Source of the DNA: Giesbergeria sp.
GTDB lineage: Bacteria; Pseudomonadota; Gammaproteobacteria; Burkholderiales; Burkholderiaceae_C
NCBI GenBank assembly: GCA_017998735.1
Contig: JAGOCN010000147.1
Coordinates: forward strand, 1-5,368
DNA: 5,368 nucleotides
Direction of reading: 5' to 3'
This document shows, one piece after another, positions 4,544 through 5,368 of this stretch (its first letter is position 1; each line of letters opens with the position of its first letter). Both the position numbers and the translations under genes were made by a program. Below the pieces are notes generated by a model. That model saw nothing but the letters and a program-made list of their open reading frames with translations. It ran no database searches and had not been told where the DNA came from.

Positions 4544-5010
4544 GGGAGGCTCCTGGGAATTAACTCCCTCTCCCGCGTGCGGGAGAGGGCAGGGGTGAGG
4601 GTGCTTGCGCAGTGCGCAATGGTTTCAAGCACCGCAGCGGTCTGCTGCAGCACGTCGTGGTTCCAGAACCTGCGGGTGGTGAAGCCGGCGGCGGACATGC
4701 AGCGTGTGCGTGCAGCGTCCTGTGCGGCGGCGCTGTCGTCGGCGTGCTGACCGCCGTCAAGTTCAATGACCAGGCCGATATCGATGCAGGCAAAGTCGGC
4801 AAAGTAAGGGCCAATGGGGTGCTGGCGCCGAAATTTCAGGCCCAGCAACTGGCGGCTGCGCAGGTGTTTCCACAGCAGTGCCTCGGCCTCGGTCTGCTGG
4901 CGCCGCAAGGCGCGTGCCCTCACCCCCGCCCTCTCCCGCACGCGGGAGAGGGAGTCAGGCAGGGAGGCACTGGCAGAGGGAAGGAGCAAGGCAGGGGCCA
5001 GCAGAGCCAT
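4540..5010 (-). CDS. DUF559 domain protein (Vsr-like / restriction-endonuclease-like fold)
   Basis: From ATG 5010 the protein has 156 residues. The DUF559 core is about residues 31-135: LRRQQTEAEALLW (35-47), KFRRQHPIGPYFADF (59-73), LVIELDGGQH (80-89), and RRFWNHDVL (113-121). Asp72, Glu83, Asp85 and His89 are the conserved acidic/His positions, so the nuclease-like centre looks intact. The family is related by fold to Vsr mismatch endonuclease; its biological role is mostly unknown. Residues 19-32 (DSLSRVRERAGVRA) and 136-150 (STLTPALSRTRERE plus L) are encoded by the flanking inverted repeats and are probably not part of the functional domain. ATG 5010 overlaps the upstream stop (TGATG). 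An alternative is GTG 4923 (codon 30), preceded by GGGAG from the repeat, giving 127 residues. The stop overlaps the thiolase ATG. The gene has no evident role in beta-oxidation and is probably an insertion. Confidence 0.88.
   Translation of the reverse strand: MALLAPALLLPSASASLPDSLSRVRERAGVRARALRRQQTEAEALLWKHLRSRQLLGLKFRRQHPIGPYFADFACIDIGLVIELDGGQHADDSAAAQDAARTRCMSAAGFTTRRFWNHDVLQQTAAVLETIAHCASTLTPALSRTRERELIPRSLP
4550..4554 (-). promoter_or_regulatory. Ribosome binding site of the thiolase gene, just outside the cassette
   Basis: AGGAG stands 6 nt before ATG 4543. It lies 8 nt outside the outer end of the nearer inverted repeat (4563), so insertion of the DUF559 cassette left the thiolase translation signal whole. 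The last codons of the DUF559 ORF run across it. Confidence 0.75.
4563..4604. repeat. 42-bp terminal inverted repeat, copy A, with 11-bp palindromic core
   Basis: CCCTCTCCCGC (4566-4576) and GCGGGAGAGGG (4579-4589) form a perfect palindrome with a 2-nt centre, followed by an asymmetric arm ending in GGGTGAGGGTGC. The whole unit matches the reverse complement of copy B (4914-4955) at 39 of 42 positions. The type is a REP-like palindrome that, when translated, gives 'TLTPALSRTRERE'. I know such peptides as frequent spurious ends of proteobacterial ORFs. Confidence 0.85.
4914..4955. repeat. 42-bp terminal inverted repeat, copy B
   Basis: The same palindrome as copy A in opposite orientation: CCCTCTCCCGC (4929-4939 region) and GCGGGAGAGGG (4942-4952). 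It differs from copy A at three positions, all in the asymmetric inner arm, so the palindromic core is unchanged. Read on the minus strand it encodes DSLSRVRERAGVRA and could supply both GGGAG and a GTG start (4923) for the DUF559 core. Confidence 0.85.
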
Positions 5011-5368
5011 CAATTGCGCACCGGCTTGCCCGTGGACAGCATCCCCAAAATTCGCTCCTGCGACTTGGGGTGCACGATCAGGCCGCAGAACGCCTGGCGC
5101 TCCAGCGCCATCAGGTACTGCTCGTCCACCAGCGTGCCCGCGTCCACGTCGCCGCCGCAGACCACGTTGGCAATCAGGCTGGCAATGTGGAAGTCGTGCG
5201 CGCTGATGAAGCCGCCGTCGCGCATGTTGACCAGCGAGCCTTGGATGGTGGCCGCGCCGCTGCGCCCTGCCACCGGAAACAGCCGCGCAAGCGGTGCGCG
5301 CCAGCCGCCGGTGGCCAGCGCCTTCGCTTCGTTGAGGGCGACAAACAGCAGCTCGTCCTTGTGCGGCA
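5010..5368 (-). CDS. 3-hydroxyacyl-CoA dehydrogenase/enoyl-CoA hydratase, FadN/FadB type, C-terminal end (truncated by window edge)
   Basis: The frame is open from the right edge to TGA at 5012-5010, giving 118 visible residues. They match the C-terminal end of the roughly 800-residue FadN-type enzymes, which join an NAD-binding 3-hydroxyacyl-CoA dehydrogenase part to a crotonase part. Recognisable segments are 'KDELLFVALNEAKALA', 'RDGGFISAHDFHIASLIANV', VVCGGDVDAGTLV, LMALERQAFC, HPKSQERI, and the terminal MLSTGKPVRN. The visible part is the C-terminal helical region, so no catalytic residue can be checked. The full enzyme would hydrate enoyl-CoA and oxidise 3-hydroxyacyl-CoA with NAD+, feeding the thiolase downstream. 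Its stop codon overlaps the ATG of the DUF559 ORF (TGATG). The name FadN or FadB depends on the unseen N-terminus, so I give no symbol. Confidence 0.9.
   Translation of the reverse strand, partial: PHKDELLFVALNEAKALATGGWRAPLARLFPVAGRSGAATIQGSLVNMRDGGFISAHDFHIASLIANVVCGGDVDAGTLVDEQYLMALERQAFCGLIVHPKSQERILGMLSTGKPVRN

Larger units (their letters stand above)
4563..4955 (-). mobile_element. Putative 393-bp repeat-bounded DUF559 cassette
   Basis: The DUF559 core is bracketed by inverted repeats at 4563-4604 and 4914-4955 whose asymmetric arms point inward. Matching stops exactly at the outer ends: flanks TTA and CAG do not correspond. No target-site duplication is visible and no transposase is encoded, so movement would depend on an enzyme elsewhere, for example one acting on REP-like palindromes. 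Without it, the gap between dehydrogenase stop and thiolase start would be about 73 nt, an ordinary operon spacer. That the unit is mobile is inference. Confidence 0.5.

Noticed and set aside
4605..4619. TTGCGC/GCGCAA hairpin near the DUF559 3' end as terminator
   Set aside because: It lies inside the coding region, has a 6-bp stem, and no T-run follows on the minus strand.
3224..4750. Long open frames on the plus strand opposite the thiolase and thioesterase (also 2347-3432)
   Set aside because: They are antisense shadows of high-GC genes: compositions rich in Arg/His/Gly/Gln, no recognisable family, while the minus strand holds clear enzymes with intact motifs.
4549..4970. Target-site duplication around the DUF559 cassette
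   Set aside because: Flanks ending in GGGAATTA (left) and starting CAGGCAGG (right) share no direct repeat that I can see.
4957..5010. Hydrophobic N-terminus of the DUF559 ORF (MALLAPALLLPSASASLP) as a signal peptide
   Set aside because: It has no positive charge before the hydrophobic run and a DNA-acting cytoplasmic protein is expected. It is coded by the old intergenic spacer, so translation of non-coding DNA explains it.
1..5368. tRNA, rRNA or CRISPR array
   Set aside because: No regularly spaced direct repeats and no tRNA-like or rRNA-like sequence were seen on either strand.

Overview
The window is GC-rich (AT-rich only in short tracts) and looks like chromosomal DNA of a betaproteobacterium, most likely family Comamonadaceae (Acidovorax/Comamonas-type). 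The reasons are the gene families and their protein style, the codon use, and an intergenic repeat beginning 'ttttgatagctgctggcgc' that I remember as common in that family. The family assignment is inference; no database was searched.

Layout, left to right. (1) Positions 2-532 (+) hold the C-terminal two thirds of a LysR-type regulator whose DNA-binding end lies off the window. (2) 533-753 is a spacer with two strong hairpins, each followed by a T-run, and then a T-rich leader. (3) 754-1158 (+) is a small outer-membrane-type lipoprotein carrying a peptidase inhibitor I78 domain. (4) 1159-1344 is the spacer between converging genes, with a terminator-like hairpin inside the Comamonadaceae-type repeat and two more palindromes. 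(5) From 1345 to the right edge everything is on the minus strand and reads as one fatty-acid beta-oxidation cluster. In transcription order it has the C-terminus of a FadN/FadB-type 3-hydroxyacyl-CoA dehydrogenase/enoyl-CoA hydratase (5010 to edge), a DUF559 (Vsr-like fold) nuclease-family ORF (4540-5010), an acetyl-CoA acyltransferase (3347-4543), a double-hotdog acyl-CoA thioesterase (2323-3195) and a crotonase-fold enoyl-CoA hydratase/isomerase (1345-2133).

How the genes work together. The dehydrogenase, thiolase and crotonase supply the hydration/isomerisation, oxidation and thiolysis steps of beta-oxidation. The thioesterase can release CoA from acyl-CoAs that stall. The LysR and I78 genes are not obviously connected to this pathway.

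Most unusual point. The DUF559 ORF is a foreign-looking passenger between the dehydrogenase and thiolase genes. It is enclosed by two 42-bp inverted repeats (4563-4604 and 4914-4955, 39/42 identical), each with a perfect 11-bp palindromic core. Its reading frame runs in frame through both repeats. It starts on a TGATG overlap with the upstream stop and ends on an ATGA overlap with the thiolase start. It therefore looks like a compact repeat-bounded nuclease cassette spliced into a metabolic operon without breaking translation. A second point is that the crotonase lacks both hydratase glutamates but keeps a glutamate where delta3,delta2-enoyl-CoA isomerases have theirs.
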